From Anaerosalibacter bizertensis (lineage in GTDB: Bacteria; Bacillota; Clostridia; Tissierellales; Sporanaerobacteraceae), in NCBI RefSeq assembly GCF_009696605.1, contig NZ_VULR01000001.1, forward strand, positions 248,001-312,000: a stretch of 64,000 nt of DNA, written 5' to 3'. The translations under genes and the position numbers were made by a program. Under the pieces are notes generated by a model. That model was given only the letters and a program-made list of their open reading frames with translations, had not been told where the DNA came from and made no database searches. This document shows positions 37,255-47,490 of the stretch, in pieces; within the stretch, counting starts at the first letter, position 1, and every line of letters starts with the position of its first letter.

Positions 37255-38988
37255 TTAAATACTTTCTATTTCCAATTCCTCTTTCTTAAATTCTTCTTTA
37301 ATTTTTTCTTTTACTTCATCAATATTTATTTCAATCTTTTCATCATTATTTCTTAAAGAATATTCTACTATATTTTCTCCAGCTTTTTTTCCAACAGTTA
37401 TTTGAATTGGTATACCTATTAAATCCCTATCATTAAATTTCACTCCAGCTCTTTCTTTTCTATCATCTAAAAGCACCTCTATACCCATATCTTTTAATTC
37501 ATTATATAGTTTCTCTCCTAATTCAATTTGCTCTTCTTTTTTAGTGTTTATTACTGTTATTATAGCATGGTATGGTGCTACTACTAATGGCCAAACTATT
37601 CCTTTATCATCATGATATTGTTCTACTATAGCAGACATACTCCTTGATACCCCTATTCCATAAGAACCCATCACAAAATATTTTTCTTTTCCATCTTCAT
37701 CTAAATAAGTTGCTTCTAAACTTTCACTATATTTTGTTCCCAACTGGAATATATTTCCTACTTCTATCCCTCTTTCCATTTTTAATGGTTTACCACATTT
37801 TGGACAGATATCTCCCGCTTCAACTAATAATAAATCTTCAATTACTTCTCCTGTAAAGTCCCTTCCATAGTTTACATTTTTAATATGATGATCAGTTTCA
37901 TTAGCTCCTACAATAAGGTTTTTCATTTTTGTTATTCTTTCATCAACTAAAAGCTTCACTTCCTTTTTAAGATTTATAGGTCCAGTAAATCCTGGTTCTG
38001 CACCTGTTACTTCCCTTATAGTCTCTTCATCTGCAATTTCTAATTCATGCTCCCCTATATTTAGATAGTTACAAAGTTTTATTTCATTTAACTCTCTATT
38101 TCCAGGTACTAATGCAATAATTACTTCATCATTAACTTTATATATTACAGCCTTAGCAAATCTATCTTCTTCTATATTAAAGAAATCAGCTAAATCTTCT
38201 ATAGTTCTCACATCTGGAGTATGAACTTTTTCACATTCAAGTTCTTCTAAATCTATATTATCCATGTTATAAATTACTTTTGCTTTCTCATCAGTTGCTG
38301 CATAATCACAATCATCACAATATGCTACCAAGCTTTCACCTATATTAGATACAGCCATAAATTCATGAGATTTTCTACCTCCCATATTTCCTGAATCTCC
38401 TTCAACTACTCTAAATTTAATTTTAAGTCTTTCAAATACATTTTCATAAGCATCCCACATGATTCTATAGGATTCTTTTAGACCTTCTAAATCTTTGTCA
38501 TAACTATAAGCATCTTTCATAATAAACTCTCTACTTCTAATAAGTCCAAATCTTGGTCTTTTCTCATCTCTATACTTAGTTTGAATTTGGTAAAGATTTA
38601 ATGGAAGTTGTTTATAAGACCTAACTTCATCTTTTATAAGGTTTGTAAAATATTCTTCATGAGTTGGTCCTAAACAAAATTCTCTTTCATTTCTATCATG
38701 TAATTTAAACATTTCTGGTCCAAAGTTATCCCATCTATTACTTGCTTGCCAAATTTCTTTTGGTTGTATAGCAGACATTAGAAGTTCTTGAGAGCCTGCT
38801 TTATCCATCTCTTCTCTAACTATTTGCTCTATTTTCCTTATAACCCTATGACCTAAAGGTAAATAAGAATATACTCCTGATACTAATTTTCTCATCATGC
38901 CAGCCCTAACCAATAATTGATGACTTGGAATCTCTGCCTCTGCTGGAACTTCCCTTAAAGTAGGTAAATATAATTTTGACATTTTCAT
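37255..38988 (-). CDS. proS: Proline--tRNA ligase
   Basis: ProRS is a class II synthetase. The 577-residue bacterial-type protein has motif 1 and 2 blocks ([40 protein letters not shown]). An editing INS domain spans about 225-380, motif 3 is [20 protein letters not shown], and a C-terminal anticodon-binding domain follows. A Pro T-box precedes it. In Bacillus proS lies elsewhere; here it stands between ispDF/ABC genes and gltX. Confidence 0.97.
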   Translation of the reverse strand: MKMSKLYLPTLREVPAEAEIPSHQLLVRAGMMRKLVSGVYSYLPLGHRVIRKIEQIVREEMDKAGSQELLMSAIQPKEIWQASNRWDNFGPEMFKLHDRNEREFCLGPTHEEYFTNLIKDEVRSYKQLPLNLYQIQTKYRDEKRPRFGLIRSREFIMKDAYSYDKDLEGLKESYRIMWDAYENVFERLKIKFRVVEGDSGNMGGRKSHEFMAVSNIGESLVAYCDDCDYAATDEKAKVIYNMDNIDLEELECEKVHTPDVRTIEDLADFFNIEEDRFAKAVIYKVNDEVIIALVPGNRELNEIKLCNYLNIGEHELEIADEETIREVTGAEPGFTGPINLKKEVKLLVDERITKMKNLIVGANETDHHIKNVNYGRDFTGEVIEDLLLVEAGDICPKCGKPLKMERGIEVGNIFQLGTKYSESLEATYLDEDGKEKYFVMGSYGIGVSRSMSAIVEQYHDDKGIVWPLVVAPYHAIITVINTKKEEQIELGEKLYNELKDMGIEVLLDDRKERAGVKFNDRDLIGIPIQITVGKKAGENIVEYSLRNNDEKIEINIDEVKEKIKEEFKKEELEIESI

Positions 38989-39042
38989 ATTTTTTTCCTC
39001 CTTAATTTTTCATATAACAATAGTCTAATCAATCTAAAATGT

Positions 39043-39275
39043 AAAAAACCTTCATCTCAGGATAGAGACGAAGGTTTGTTTCGCGATACCACTCTAATAG
39101 ACTTATAAAAATCATAAGTCCACTCGAAAGTTATAACGGTGCCACCGTATAGACCTAATTTATTTCAGTCTAGAAGCTCAGGAACGGGTTCAACATTAAG
39201 TGGGCCAAAAGTCTTTCACCACAAGGACTTCCTCTCTAAGACCATTAATATTTACTATTTTCCCTCAACGCATAT
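39043..39275 (-). promoter_or_regulatory. T-box leader, Pro specifier, controlling proS
   Basis: The T-box core AGAGTGGTATCGCGA lies at 39081-39095. The terminator arms 39047-39058 and 39065-39076 are followed by six Ts. On the 3' side of stem I the RNA reads GAACCCGTTCC (39181-39191). The specifier is CCC or CCG depending on frame, and both are proline codons, fitting proS. Confidence 0.92.
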
Positions 39276-39289
39276 ATATATTTACTAAA

Positions 39290-39318
39290 ATGATACTAGA
39301 AAAAAACTACTATGTCAA
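39290..39318 (-). promoter_or_regulatory. proS: proS promoter, TTGACA-17-TATCAT
   Basis: TTGACA (39313-39318) and TATCAT (39290-39295) are exactly 17 bases apart on the minus strand, directly upstream of the T-box RNA and after the ABC permease stop. Confidence 0.8.
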
Positions 39319-39321
39319 CTT

Positions 39322-40494
39322 TTAATTTCTAAATATAACTGTTTCTTTCTCAAACATTTTCACAGTTACAATCAAGAATAAAGCTATGTATACTAAATTC
39401 CATCCAGTAGTTATTAATATATGTTTGAAATCATATACAGATACTATAACTTCTTTAATAATTCCTATAGTGTTTATTATAGGAATATGAAAATAATATT
39501 CTGGTACAGCCCTTCCATCTACAAACATAGTCAAATAAGCAGGTACCATAAGCAGAATACTTACAGGACTTAAATAAGTCTGAGCTTCTTTAAAGTTTCT
39601 AGCATAGAAGCTAATAGCAAGTTCAATACTTGAAAAAGCCAAAGCCATTTCCAAACAAACTAAAGTTATTATAACAATAGATTTTATAGAAAGTGTAGCA
39701 CTTTCTCCTAGGAATTCTGGATTTATTTTTGTTGCAATTAAAAAACCTATTAAAGAAGCTATAGTCGCAATTATGCCTGCTAATACTACCGTAAAATATT
39801 TTCCCATAAGTATAGACATTCTATTAGCTTTCGTAGTCAAAAGAGGCTCCAATGTTTGTCTTTCTTTCTCTCCCGCTCCTAAGTCTGTAGCTGCTGGTAT
39901 ACCTCCTACAGCGGACCATACAGTAAGCATAAAAGGAAGTAACATAGAAAAAAGTAACAATCCTGTTCCTCCTTCCTTAGATACAGAAGAAGATTTAATA
40001 TCTACAGGTTCTAATATTTGCGGATTAATTCCTTCATTTTCTAACCTTCTAACTACAATATGATTGGTATAGCTTAAAATAATCTGTTCTATTCTAGACT
40101 TAGCCATCTCAGATTTTTGACTAGTATCATCGTAAATTAAACTAATTTCAGGTTTTTCGCCATTTTTTATCTTTTCGTCAAAATCTTCTCCAATTTTTAC
40201 TACAACCTTTACATCTAATTTATCTAAGGATTTTCTATAATCTTTGGTTTTTATGATATTTACATTATTATTGCTTTTGAGAAACATTTCCAACTCATTA
40301 TTTTCTTCACTTAAGAGAGCAATTTGTACAGGTTCTTTACTTTCTTTCACCATATCTGAACTGCCAAGTCCAATTACAAAAGCTATTAGCGGAAAGATTA
40401 TTATTGGAATTATTATACTTGAAAAAATAGTCTTTTTATCTCTAAATGTATCCATCATTTCTTTTTTAAAAACTATCTTTGTAAATTTATTCAT
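39322..40494 (-). CDS. ABC-2 type permease, NatB-like
   Basis: The 390-residue membrane protein has one N-terminal helix and a large extracytoplasmic segment (about 40-165). A cluster of five to six helices and an EKERQTLEPLLTTKANR loop typical of NatB/ABC-2 exporters follow. The ATG at 40492-40494 follows AGGTGAGAAAA; an in-frame GTG lies 9 bases upstream. It overlaps the ATPase gene by 8 bases. NatAB exports sodium in Bacillus; the substrate here is not known. Confidence 0.87.
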   Translation of the reverse strand: MNKFTKIVFKKEMMDTFRDKKTIFSSIIIPIIIFPLIAFVIGLGSSDMVKESKEPVQIALLSEENNELEMFLKSNNNVNIIKTKDYRKSLDKLDVKVVVKIGEDFDEKIKNGEKPEISLIYDDTSQKSEMAKSRIEQIILSYTNHIVVRRLENEGINPQILEPVDIKSSSVSKEGGTGLLLFSMLLPFMLTVWSAVGGIPAATDLGAGEKERQTLEPLLTTKANRMSILMGKYFTVVLAGIIATIASLIGFLIATKINPEFLGESATLSIKSIVIITLVCLEMALAFSSIELAISFYARNFKEAQTYLSPVSILLMVPAYLTMFVDGRAVPEYYFHIPIINTIGIIKEVIVSVYDFKHILITTGWNLVYIALFLIVTVKMFEKETVIFRN

Positions 40495-41215
40495 TTTTCT
40501 CACCTACTAAGGATATAAAAATTTCTTCTAAATTCTCCTCTTTAAACTTTTCTTTTAAGCCTTCTAATGTTGAGACCTCTATCATTTTACCTTTATGAAT
40601 TATTCCTACTTCGTCACATAACTTTTCTACTTCATTCATAGAATGGCTTGAAAATATAATAGTCTTTCCTTCACTTTTTAATTCTTTTATAAATTTATGG
40701 ACTATTCTAACTGCTGTTACATCAAGACCTGAAGTTGGTTCATCAAAAAACATTATTGATGGATTATGAACTATACTTCTAGCTAATGCCACTTTTTGTT
40801 TCATACCTTTTGAAAATTTGCCCACCCTTCTTTCTACATAGTCCTTCATTTCAAGACTATGGGATAATTTTTCAATTTGAATATTTATATCTTCTTTTGT
40901 CATTCCATTTAGAAGACCAAAATATTCAATATTTTCTCTGGCTGAAAGTCTATCATAAAGTCCTGTCTCTCCTCCGAATAAAATACCAATTTCTCCTCTC
41001 ACATCTGCCGGTTCTTGAATTAAATCATATCCTCCTATATTTGCTGTACCTGTGGTAGGTTTAAGCATTGTAGCAAGCATTCTCAGTGTAGTAGTTTTCC
41101 CTGCACCATTTTCCCCTAAAAGTCCAAAAACTTTACCTTCTTCAACTTTAAAAGATATATTATCTACTGCCACTACATCTTTAAAATGTTTAGATAAACT
41201 ATTAACTTCTATCAT
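40487..41215 (-). CDS. ABC transporter ATP-binding protein, NatA-like
   Basis: The 242-residue ATPase has Walker A GENGAGKTT at about 34-42, the Q-loop-like GILFGGETGLYDRL, signature FSKGMKQKV, Walker B IMFFDEPTSGLD and switch His in SSHSM. It pairs with the following permease as an exporter of the NatAB class. Both lie downstream of ispF. Confidence 0.93.
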   Translation of the reverse strand: MIEVNSLSKHFKDVVAVDNISFKVEEGKVFGLLGENGAGKTTTLRMLATMLKPTTGTANIGGYDLIQEPADVRGEIGILFGGETGLYDRLSARENIEYFGLLNGMTKEDINIQIEKLSHSLEMKDYVERRVGKFSKGMKQKVALARSIVHNPSIMFFDEPTSGLDVTAVRIVHKFIKELKSEGKTIIFSSHSMNEVEKLCDEVGIIHKGKMIEVSTLEGLKEKFKEENLEEIFISLVGEKNE

Positions 41216-41238
41216 TTCTTACCCCCTTTATTAAACTT

Positions 41239-41715
41239 TTATAACTCTCTTAATAACGTGCATACACTATGAGCTGACATACCTTTTTTATTGCCTTCAA
41301 AACCTAATTCTTCTGTAGTTGTAGCTTTTATATTTATATTGTCTATTGAGACATTAAGTACCCTAGCTATATTTTCTTTCATAGTATCTATATATGGCGC
41401 CATTTTAGGACTTTGAGCGACTATTATACTATCTATATTTCCTATTTTATAACCATTAGCACTCATAATATTACAAACTTCTTCAAGAAGAACCATACTA
41501 GATATATCTTTATATTTTTCATCAGTATCTGGGAAATGCTTACCAATATCCCCTAGCCCTAATGCTCCTAATATACTGTCCATAATAGCATGTATCAAAA
41601 CATCTGCATCTGAATGGCCTAATAATCCCTTATCATGAGGAATTTCTACTCCTCCTATTATTAGTTTTCTCTTTTCTACCAACTTATGAACATCATAACC
41701 AATTCCTACTTTCAT
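41239..41715 (-). CDS. ispF: 2-C-methyl-D-erythritol 2,4-cyclodiphosphate synthase
   Basis: IspF makes the cyclic diphosphate of the MEP isoprenoid pathway. The 158-residue product has zinc ligands Asp8 and His10 in GIGYDVHKL and His42 in [26 protein letters not shown] and [20 protein letters not shown] follow. It stands 11 bases after ispD, as in most Firmicutes. Confidence 0.97.
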   Translation of the reverse strand: MKVGIGYDVHKLVEKRKLIIGGVEIPHDKGLLGHSDADVLIHAIMDSILGALGLGDIGKHFPDTDEKYKDISSMVLLEEVCNIMSANGYKIGNIDSIIVAQSPKMAPYIDTMKENIARVLNVSIDNINIKATTTEELGFEGNKKGMSAHSVCTLLREL

Positions 41716-41726
41716 AGCAACCCTTC

Positions 41727-42467
41727 CTATCTACTTTGAAATATAAATTCTTTTCTATTAAAAATAACTTCTTTATCTTTAAGTAAAGATTCTGCAACTA
41801 TTAAATCTTCAGGTGTTGTTATCTTTATATTCTCATAACTACCTAAAATCATCTTTACATCAATTCCTAGTCTTTCAACAAGCATGCTATCATCTGTACC
41901 TATAAATCCATCATATATTGCAGATCTATAAGCTTTCATTATAATATCATATCTAAAAGATTGAGGTGTTTGAGCTGCCCATATTTGATTTCTATCAGGG
42001 GTATTTAAAACACTTTTATCTTTTTGTATGATTTTTATAGTATCTTTTACAGGCACTCCAACTACACAAGCGCCATAATTAGCTGTTCCTTCAACACTTT
42101 CTTCAATATTTTTAAGTTTTATAAAAGGTCTAGCTCCATCATGAATTAAAACTATATTACAATTTTCATTTAAAGCTAATAACCCATTATATACAGAATC
42201 CTGTCTTTCTCTTCCACCTTTAACTACTTTACTTACTTTTTTAAAATTAAACCTTCTAATGATCTTTCTTTTACAATAATCTACTTCATCTTCTTTTGCT
42301 ACCACTATAATTTCATCTACATATCTACATTTTTCAAATTTTTCTAAAGTATGAGTAAGGATAGGCTTATTATCAATAGATATAAATTGTTTATTTACAC
42401 TGCTTCTCATCCTATTGCTCATACCTGCAGCAGCTATTATAACTGAAACATAGTTATTTTTATACAT
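41727..42467 (-). CDS. ispD: 2-C-methyl-D-erythritol 4-phosphate cytidylyltransferase
   Basis: IspD activates MEP with CTP. The 246-residue product has the nucleotide-binding [40 protein letters not shown] and [14 protein letters not shown]-type blocks ([17 protein letters not shown]) and TDDSMLVE. The ATG at 42465-42467 lies 6 bases after GAGGTG; an in-frame GTG just upstream overlaps that site. The enzyme works in sequence with IspF. Confidence 0.95.
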   Translation of the reverse strand: MYKNNYVSVIIAAAGMSNRMRSSVNKQFISIDNKPILTHTLEKFEKCRYVDEIIVVAKEDEVDYCKRKIIRRFNFKKVSKVVKGGRERQDSVYNGLLALNENCNIVLIHDGARPFIKLKNIEESVEGTANYGACVVGVPVKDTIKIIQKDKSVLNTPDRNQIWAAQTPQSFRYDIIMKAYRSAIYDGFIGTDDSMLVERLGIDVKMILGSYENIKITTPEDLIVAESLLKDKEVIFNRKEFIFQSR

Positions 42468-42485
42468 TTTTTTCACCTCTAAGTC

Positions 42486-42494
42486 ATTATAGCA
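42486..42494 (-). promoter_or_regulatory. Candidate extended -10 promoter for ispD-ispF
   Basis: The minus strand reads TGCTATAAT without a recognisable -35. The implied leader is very short (about 12 bases) and contains only the ribosome binding site. Confidence 0.5.
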
Positions 42495-42596
42495 TATTAG
42501 AAAATAACAGGAAATACCTTTATTATAAAGTTAAATCAATACATAAAGATAATATATGTAATATATTAAAATTTAAAGTATTTTAAACATAAAAAA

Positions 42597-42614
42597 GGGT
42601 CTATTTCTAGACCC
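42597..42614 (-). terminator. Terminator after the PIN-TRAM gene
   Basis: GGGTCTA and TAGACCC pair around a 4-base loop, followed on the minus strand by six Ts. The stop codon of the preceding gene touches the stem. Confidence 0.85.
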
Positions 42615-43711
42615 TATACTGCTCTATCTACTGCTGACTTTGGCTTTGCAAATATCATCCTTCCAGCAGAAGTTTGTAATACACTTGTTACTAAAACTAT
42701 TATAGTTTCTCCGATATGTTTTTTTCCACCCTCTACAACTATCATAGTTCCATCATCAAGATATGCAAGACCTTGACCTGACTCTTTTCCATCTTTTATC
42801 ACTTGAACTCTCATTTCTTCTCCTGGAAGAACTACAGGCTTTATTGCATTTGCTAATTCATTTATATTTAATACATCTATTTTTTGAACTTCTGCAACTT
42901 TATTTAAATTATAATCATTAGTAATAATTTTTCCTTTTGTATCCTGAGTAAGTTTTAAAAGTTTTGAATCCACTTCTTTAATATCATCATATTTTTTATC
43001 AGTAATAATTACTTCTACATCCAACTCTTTCTGTATTTTATTTAATATATCTAATCCTCTTCTACCTCTATTTCTCTTTAAGGAATCAGAAGAATCTGCA
43101 ATGTGTTGAAGTTCTTCAAGGACAAATTCAGGTATGATTAGTGGTCCTTCAATAAAACCAGTTTTGCAAATATCTGCTACTCTACCGTCTATAATGACAC
43201 TGGTATCTAATATCTTAGGGCAAGCCTTGCAAGCAGCTTTTAGTTTTTCTTTTTCTGTGTTTCTCTTGAAAAGACTAAAAGTGTTAGTAAAATCCTCTAT
43301 CTTTCTTGTTGGAATTTTAATTCCTAAATAACCAAATATCAAGTATAGTAAAATAGATACTATAACTCCTAAATAAGGTACATTTAAGTTATAAAAAGGC
43401 TGGCTCAACAGATAAGCAATAATTAACCCCACTATTAATCCAATAGACCCTAAAGCAATGTCAGAAGCAGGCATATCTTGTAACTCCACTTCTACAAAGC
43501 GAATAAATTTCCTTCCTCCTTTAATGAATGAGGGAGAAAGAAAGAAAAATATAATTCCAGAAATTAAAATCATTGATATAAATATAACTAATCCTAATAT
43601 TCCCATATTAGTTAAATTTAAAATACCAATACTTTTTAAACCAGCCATAACGCCATATCCTATTAAGGTTCCTATCAATGCTATTACATATCTGGCAATT
43701 TTATCTGCCAT
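42614..43711 (-). CDS. PIN/TRAM domain membrane protein (YacL-like)
   Basis: The 365-residue protein has four N-terminal membrane helices (about 1-125). A PIN nuclease domain follows, with ILDTSVIIDGRVADICKTGF, LQHIADSSDSLKRNRGRRGL and KIITNDYNLNKVAEVQKIDV. A C-terminal TRAM RNA-binding domain ends it (GQGLAYLDDGTMIVVEGGKK). The same gene stands between carD/disA and ispD in many Firmicutes. The in vivo RNA target is not known. Confidence 0.9.
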   Translation of the reverse strand: MADKIARYVIALIGTLIGYGVMAGLKSIGILNLTNMGILGLVIFISMILISGIIFFFLSPSFIKGGRKFIRFVEVELQDMPASDIALGSIGLIVGLIIAYLLSQPFYNLNVPYLGVIVSILLYLIFGYLGIKIPTRKIEDFTNTFSLFKRNTEKEKLKAACKACPKILDTSVIIDGRVADICKTGFIEGPLIIPEFVLEELQHIADSSDSLKRNRGRRGLDILNKIQKELDVEVIITDKKYDDIKEVDSKLLKLTQDTKGKIITNDYNLNKVAEVQKIDVLNINELANAIKPVVLPGEEMRVQVIKDGKESGQGLAYLDDGTMIVVEGGKKHIGETIIVLVTSVLQTSAGRMIFAKPKSAVDRAV

Positions 43712-43789
43712 GAATTCACCTCCCTACTATCATTATATTTTCCATAATTTCAATTTATATAACATATTTTTTGATTTTTTATTTATTTT

Positions 43790-44278
43790 TTATGCAGAAG
43801 GACAATCTATAGCCTCATCAATAAGTTTTTCAGTTTCTTCTTGTTCGATTTCTTTTGCTAATACTATTTCACTTACAAGCATTTGTTTAGCACTGTTTAA
43901 CATCTTTCTCTCTCCAGTTGATAAACCTTTTTCTCTATCCCTAATCATAAGGTTTCTAACAACTGAAGCAATTTCAAAAATATTCCCACTTTTAATCTTA
44001 TCCATGTTTATCCTATATCTTCTATTCCAATTTTGAGGCATTTTTGTTTGATTACCACTTAAAACTGCAAATACTCTATCAATATCATCATTTTCTACGA
44101 TTTCTCTTATTCCTATATCTTCTACATTGTCTACTGGAACCATAACTTTCATATCACCAATAGGCATCTTCATAATATAATATTTCCTCTTTTTGCCCAA
44201 TACTTCCTTTTCTTCTATGGCAACAATAATGCCTGCACCATGCATAGGGTAAACAATTTTATCTCCTATATCAAACAT
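43790..44278 (-). CDS. carD: CarD family transcriptional regulator
   Basis: CarD-type proteins bind RNA polymerase beta through an N-terminal Tudor-like domain and stabilise open complexes. The 162-residue product starts MFDIGDKIVYPMHGAGIIVA, the RNA polymerase-interacting domain shared with TRCF/Mfd. A helical C-terminal domain contains NWNRRYRINMDKIKSG and RDREKGLSTGERKML. Two tandem promoters precede it. Confidence 0.93.
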   Translation of the reverse strand: MFDIGDKIVYPMHGAGIIVAIEEKEVLGKKRKYYIMKMPIGDMKVMVPVDNVEDIGIREIVENDDIDRVFAVLSGNQTKMPQNWNRRYRINMDKIKSGNIFEIASVVRNLMIRDREKGLSTGERKMLNSAKQMLVSEIVLAKEIEQEETEKLIDEAIDCPSA

Positions 44279-44315
44279 AGTGACAACCTCCTAATTTAAA
44301 CATAGTATATTACTA

Positions 44316-44344
44316 GTATACAATAAAACTCAATGGTTGTCAAA
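44316..44344 (-). promoter_or_regulatory. carD: carD promoter P1, TTGACA-17-TATACT
   Basis: TTGACA (44339-44344) and TATACT (44316-44321) are 17 bases apart on the minus strand, about 38 bases from the carD start. Confidence 0.75.
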
Positions 44345-44351
44345 TAAGATA

Positions 44352-44381
44352 TTGTACCATATTATTTATATTTTTGTCAAC
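44352..44381 (-). promoter_or_regulatory. carD: carD promoter P2, TTGACA-18-TACAAT
   Basis: A second TTGACA (44376-44381) is 18 bases from TACAAT (44352-44357), just upstream of P1. The two promoters do not overlap. Confidence 0.6.
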
Positions 44382-44437
44382 TGCTTATTTTTTATATAAT
44401 TTATTGATATTTTAAATTAACAAAAAACAAGAATTAT

Positions 44438-44467
44438 TTGACAACAACTTGTCCTCATAAGTATAAT
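44438..44467 (+). promoter_or_regulatory. Promoter of the divergent small gene, TTGACA-18-TATAAT
   Basis: Both hexamers are perfect (TTGACA 44438-44443, TATAAT 44462-44467) with an 18-base spacer. The -35 region ATTTGACAAC is the exact inverse of GTTGTCAAAT at 44337-44346, the carD P1 -35. The start codon lies 40 bases downstream, after GGGGTGGAGATTAT. Confidence 0.82.
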
Positions 44468-44507
44468 TGAAATATAAAACAAATTATTTGACTGGGGTGG
44501 AGATTAT

Positions 44508-44924
44508 ATGAGCAGAAATAGTGAAAGTATAGATGAAAATATGATATGCAGCGAATTTCAAGAAAAGGTTTCCGAAGTACTTATAAGACACAAAAGTATT
44601 TTAGATATAGTTACTAAATTAGATGAATACAACGCAAGAATTAATAGAGCAGTTATGAAATCTGTTACCTCTTGTGGGTGCATTTCAATTGAAGCTTCAA
44701 AACAAAAATATAATAAAGAAACCTTAGAAGAATTAAGGGAATCATTAGAAAATCATGTAAATGGGGAACTTTGTGAGGTTTGCAGTGAAAAAATTGAAGC
44801 AGAAATGGGAGCATATGCCTTTTATTTAGCTTCATTATGTAATACTTTGGGCATAAGTTTAACAGATGTTATAATTAAAGAGCTTAATAATTTAAAAACA
44901 TTGGGAGTATATAGTTTGAAATAA
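44508..44924 (+). CDS. Small helical protein with conserved-looking cysteine pairs (DUF1573-annotated type)
   Basis: The 138-residue product is soluble and mostly helical. It has a CGC at 56-58, a CEVC at 89-92, and a C-terminal block KIEAEMGAYAFYLASLCNTL then GISLTDVIIKEL that recalls MazG-like helices but lacks the full acidic metal site. I recall similar clostridial proteins labelled DUF1573; no function is established. It has a perfect promoter, a good ribosome binding site and a terminator, so it is a real, independently expressed gene. Confidence 0.75.
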   Translation: MSRNSESIDENMICSEFQEKVSEVLIRHKSILDIVTKLDEYNARINRAVMKSVTSCGCISIEASKQKYNKETLEELRESLENHVNGELCEVCSEKIEAEMGAYAFYLASLCNTLGISLTDVIIKELNNLKTLGVYSLK

Positions 44925-44926
44925 CT

Positions 44927-44960
44927 AAAAGCTAAATTGGTAAATACCAATTTAGCTTTT
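44927..44960. terminator. Bidirectional terminator between the plus-strand gene and disA
   Basis: A perfect 16-bp stem (44927-44942 with 44945-44960) with a 2-base loop has A runs on one side and T runs on the other. It can stop transcription from both converging genes. Confidence 0.9.
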
Positions 44961-44971
44961 TTATTATTATT

Positions 44972-46039
44972 CTATATTAAATGTCTATCTAAAAAAGACT
45001 GTTCTTGAAATCTTCTAAGTCCTTCTTTTATAGTTCTAGCTCTTACTTCTCCAATTCCTTCTACAAGATCTAGTTCAGAAATAGAAGCCTTAAGTATCTT
45101 TTGAAAAGAACCGAACATGTTTATGACATTTTCTAAAACACTTGAAGGAAGTCTAGGTATTTTATTTAATATCCTATATCCTTTTGGATAAATATTAGTA
45201 TCTAGAGAACCTGCTCCAGTATCATAACCTAATATTTTGCTAATATTATATAGATCTAATAACTCTTCTGAGGAAAGAATTCTTATAGAATTTCTTATGT
45301 CTTCATAATTCTTATCTTCTATATCTATATTTGAATAATCTTTTATAATATTTACACCATCATCTTCTACTCCACTCATAAGTTCCTCAAGTTGCATGCT
45401 TATAAGTCTTCCCTCATTTCCTAATTCTAATATATATTTTTCTATTTCATCAGATATTCTCATAACCATTTCTATTCTCTGTAAAACCTTTGCTACATCA
45501 TATACAGTTACTAAATCCTCAAACTCTAAAGCAGTTAAATTTCCCATAGCTTGATTTAATACACTTTTATATTTTTCTAATGTTTGTATTGCCTGATTAG
45601 CTTTATCCAATATTTCACTAGAATTTCTTAAAACATATTTACTATTCCCTTTATATAATGTAATTATATTTCTTCTTTGGGATATAGCAATGACCAATAC
45701 CCCTGTCTGTTTAGCAACCCTTTCTGCTGTCCTATGACGAATTCCTGTTTCTTTAGAGCTTATAGATTGGTCTGGTATAAGCTGAGCATTAGCATATAGT
45801 ATCCTTTTGCAATCACTACTGATTATTATAGCTCCATCCATTTTAGCTAATTCATAAAGATATGCTGGAGAAAATTCACTATTTATATTAAAGCCTCCAT
45901 CTACTATTTTAAGTACTTCATCACCATTTCCTAGTACTATCAAAGCTCCGGTTCTTGCTCTTACTACACTTTCAAGACCTATACGTAAACTAGTACCTGG
46001 AGCAACTATTCTTAGGGATTCATATATATCTTTTTTCAT
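44972..46039 (-). CDS. disA: DNA integrity scanning diadenylate cyclase DisA
   Basis: DisA makes c-di-AMP and scans DNA for branched structures. The 355-residue protein has the N-terminal DAC domain with DGA (68-70) and the ATP-binding RHR (101-103) in [12 protein letters not shown]. It has a central helical spine and a C-terminal helix-hairpin-helix domain ([17 protein letters not shown]). It follows radA by 17 bases; RadA inhibits or partners DisA in Bacillus. Confidence 0.96.
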   Translation of the reverse strand: MKKDIYESLRIVAPGTSLRIGLESVVRARTGALIVLGNGDEVLKIVDGGFNINSEFSPAYLYELAKMDGAIIISSDCKRILYANAQLIPDQSISSKETGIRHRTAERVAKQTGVLVIAISQRRNIITLYKGNSKYVLRNSSEILDKANQAIQTLEKYKSVLNQAMGNLTALEFEDLVTVYDVAKVLQRIEMVMRISDEIEKYILELGNEGRLISMQLEELMSGVEDDGVNIIKDYSNIDIEDKNYEDIRNSIRILSSEELLDLYNISKILGYDTGAGSLDTNIYPKGYRILNKIPRLPSSVLENVINMFGSFQKILKASISELDLVEGIGEVRARTIKEGLRRFQEQSFLDRHLI

Positions 46040-46056
46040 ATGCCTTCCTCCATATT

Positions 46057-47415
46057 CTAACCTTCTAAAACAATATCCAATGTTTCTAACACATTATTGA
46101 CTCCTATTATATTTATTCCATCTATTTTATTTAAATCCTTCATATTTGCTTTAGGAATTATAGCTATATTAAACCCTAACTTCTCTGCTTCCCTAATCCT
46201 TTTTTCAATAAAACTTACCCTTCTAACTTCACCAGTAAGACCTACTTCTCCCATAACTGTTAATTTGGAGTTTATAGGTAAATCCCTATAACTTGAAGCT
46301 ATAGATGATATAATTCCTAAATCTATAGCAGGTTCTTTTGTTTTTAGACCTCCTACAATGTTAGCATATACGTCATAATTTTCCATATTATATCCTATCT
46401 TTTTTTCAAGAACTGCTATCATTAAAGTAACTCTGTTATAGTCTATACCCATAGCCGCTCTTCTAGGCATACCAAACATAGTAGGACTTACCAATGATTG
46501 CAGTTCTACAAGCATGGGTCTAGTTCCTTCTAAACTTGGAACGACTATTGTACCAGATGTATTCTTTGGTCTTTCTGAAATAAGAACTTCTGACGGATTT
46601 TCAACTTCCACCAGGCCTACATCTCTCATTTCAAACATACCTATTTCATTTGTAGACCCAAATCTATTTTTTATAGCTCTCAAAATCCTATAACTATGAT
46701 AGGCTTCCCCTTCAAAATATAGGACTGTATCAACCATATGTTCAAGTACCCTTGGTCCTGCAATGGAGCCATCTTTTGTAACATGACCTACAATAAAGGT
46801 TGCAATATTTTTCCTTTTAGCTATATTCATCAAAATATGAGTACCTTCCCTTACTTGACTAACACTACCTGGAGCTGAAGTGATATCAGGATTGTATACT
46901 GTCTGAATAGAATCTATTATTAAAATATCTGGGGAAATTTTTTCTATGGTACCTTTTATTATGTCCAAATTAGTTTCAGATAAAATATATAATTTATTAG
47001 ATTTAAGATCTAACCTTTCTGCTCTTATCTTAATTTGCTTTACTGATTCTTCTCCAGAAATATATAATACCTTTAACTTCCTAAGTGAAAGGTTATTTGC
47101 TATCTGTATAAGCAATGTAGATTTACCTATTCCAGGATCCCCTCCTACAAGAATTAATGAACCTTTAACTACTCCACCTCCCAACACCCTATCCATTTCT
47201 TCTATACTAGTTTTTATTCTATCTTCTTGATCTATTTTAACATCTATAAGATTTTCAACACTTATATCCCTTAAATCCTTCTTTATTCCCTTTCTTTTTT
47301 CATATATTTCCTCTGCAAAGCTATTCCATTCATTGCAAGAAGGACATTTTCCAAGCCATTTATAAGTTTCATATCCACAGTTTTGACAAATAAATTTTGT
47401 TTTAGTCTTAGCCAC
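46057..47415 (-). CDS. radA: DNA repair protein RadA
   Basis: RadA is a RecA-like branch-migration helicase. The 452-residue protein has an N-terminal zinc finger (C10, C13, C24, C27), Walker [11 protein letters not shown] at 91-100, the RadA-specific [15 protein letters not shown], and a C-terminal Lon-like domain. The start is GTG after GAGGTGATACT. It stands between clpC and disA as in Bacillus. Confidence 0.96.
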   Translation of the reverse strand: MAKTKTKFICQNCGYETYKWLGKCPSCNEWNSFAEEIYEKRKGIKKDLRDISVENLIDVKIDQEDRIKTSIEEMDRVLGGGVVKGSLILVGGDPGIGKSTLLIQIANNLSLRKLKVLYISGEESVKQIKIRAERLDLKSNKLYILSETNLDIIKGTIEKISPDILIIDSIQTVYNPDITSAPGSVSQVREGTHILMNIAKRKNIATFIVGHVTKDGSIAGPRVLEHMVDTVLYFEGEAYHSYRILRAIKNRFGSTNEIGMFEMRDVGLVEVENPSEVLISERPKNTSGTIVVPSLEGTRPMLVELQSLVSPTMFGMPRRAAMGIDYNRVTLMIAVLEKKIGYNMENYDVYANIVGGLKTKEPAIDLGIISSIASSYRDLPINSKLTVMGEVGLTGEVRRVSFIEKRIREAEKLGFNIAIIPKANMKDLNKIDGINIIGVNNVLETLDIVLEG

Positions 47416-47460
47416 AGTATCACCTCTAAATTATATCCTACTATATTTTTTTCATAAATA

Positions 47461-47490
47461 AAAGAGTCTGTATTATAATACAGACTCTTT
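47461..47490 (-). terminator. Terminator of the ctsR-clpC operon
   Basis: A 30-base perfect palindrome, AAAGAGTCTGTATTA and its reverse complement, ends in TTTTATTT on the minus strand. The clpC stop codon (47473-47475) lies inside the stem. A weak radA promoter (TATAAT 47430-47435, poor -35) may follow. Confidence 0.85.
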
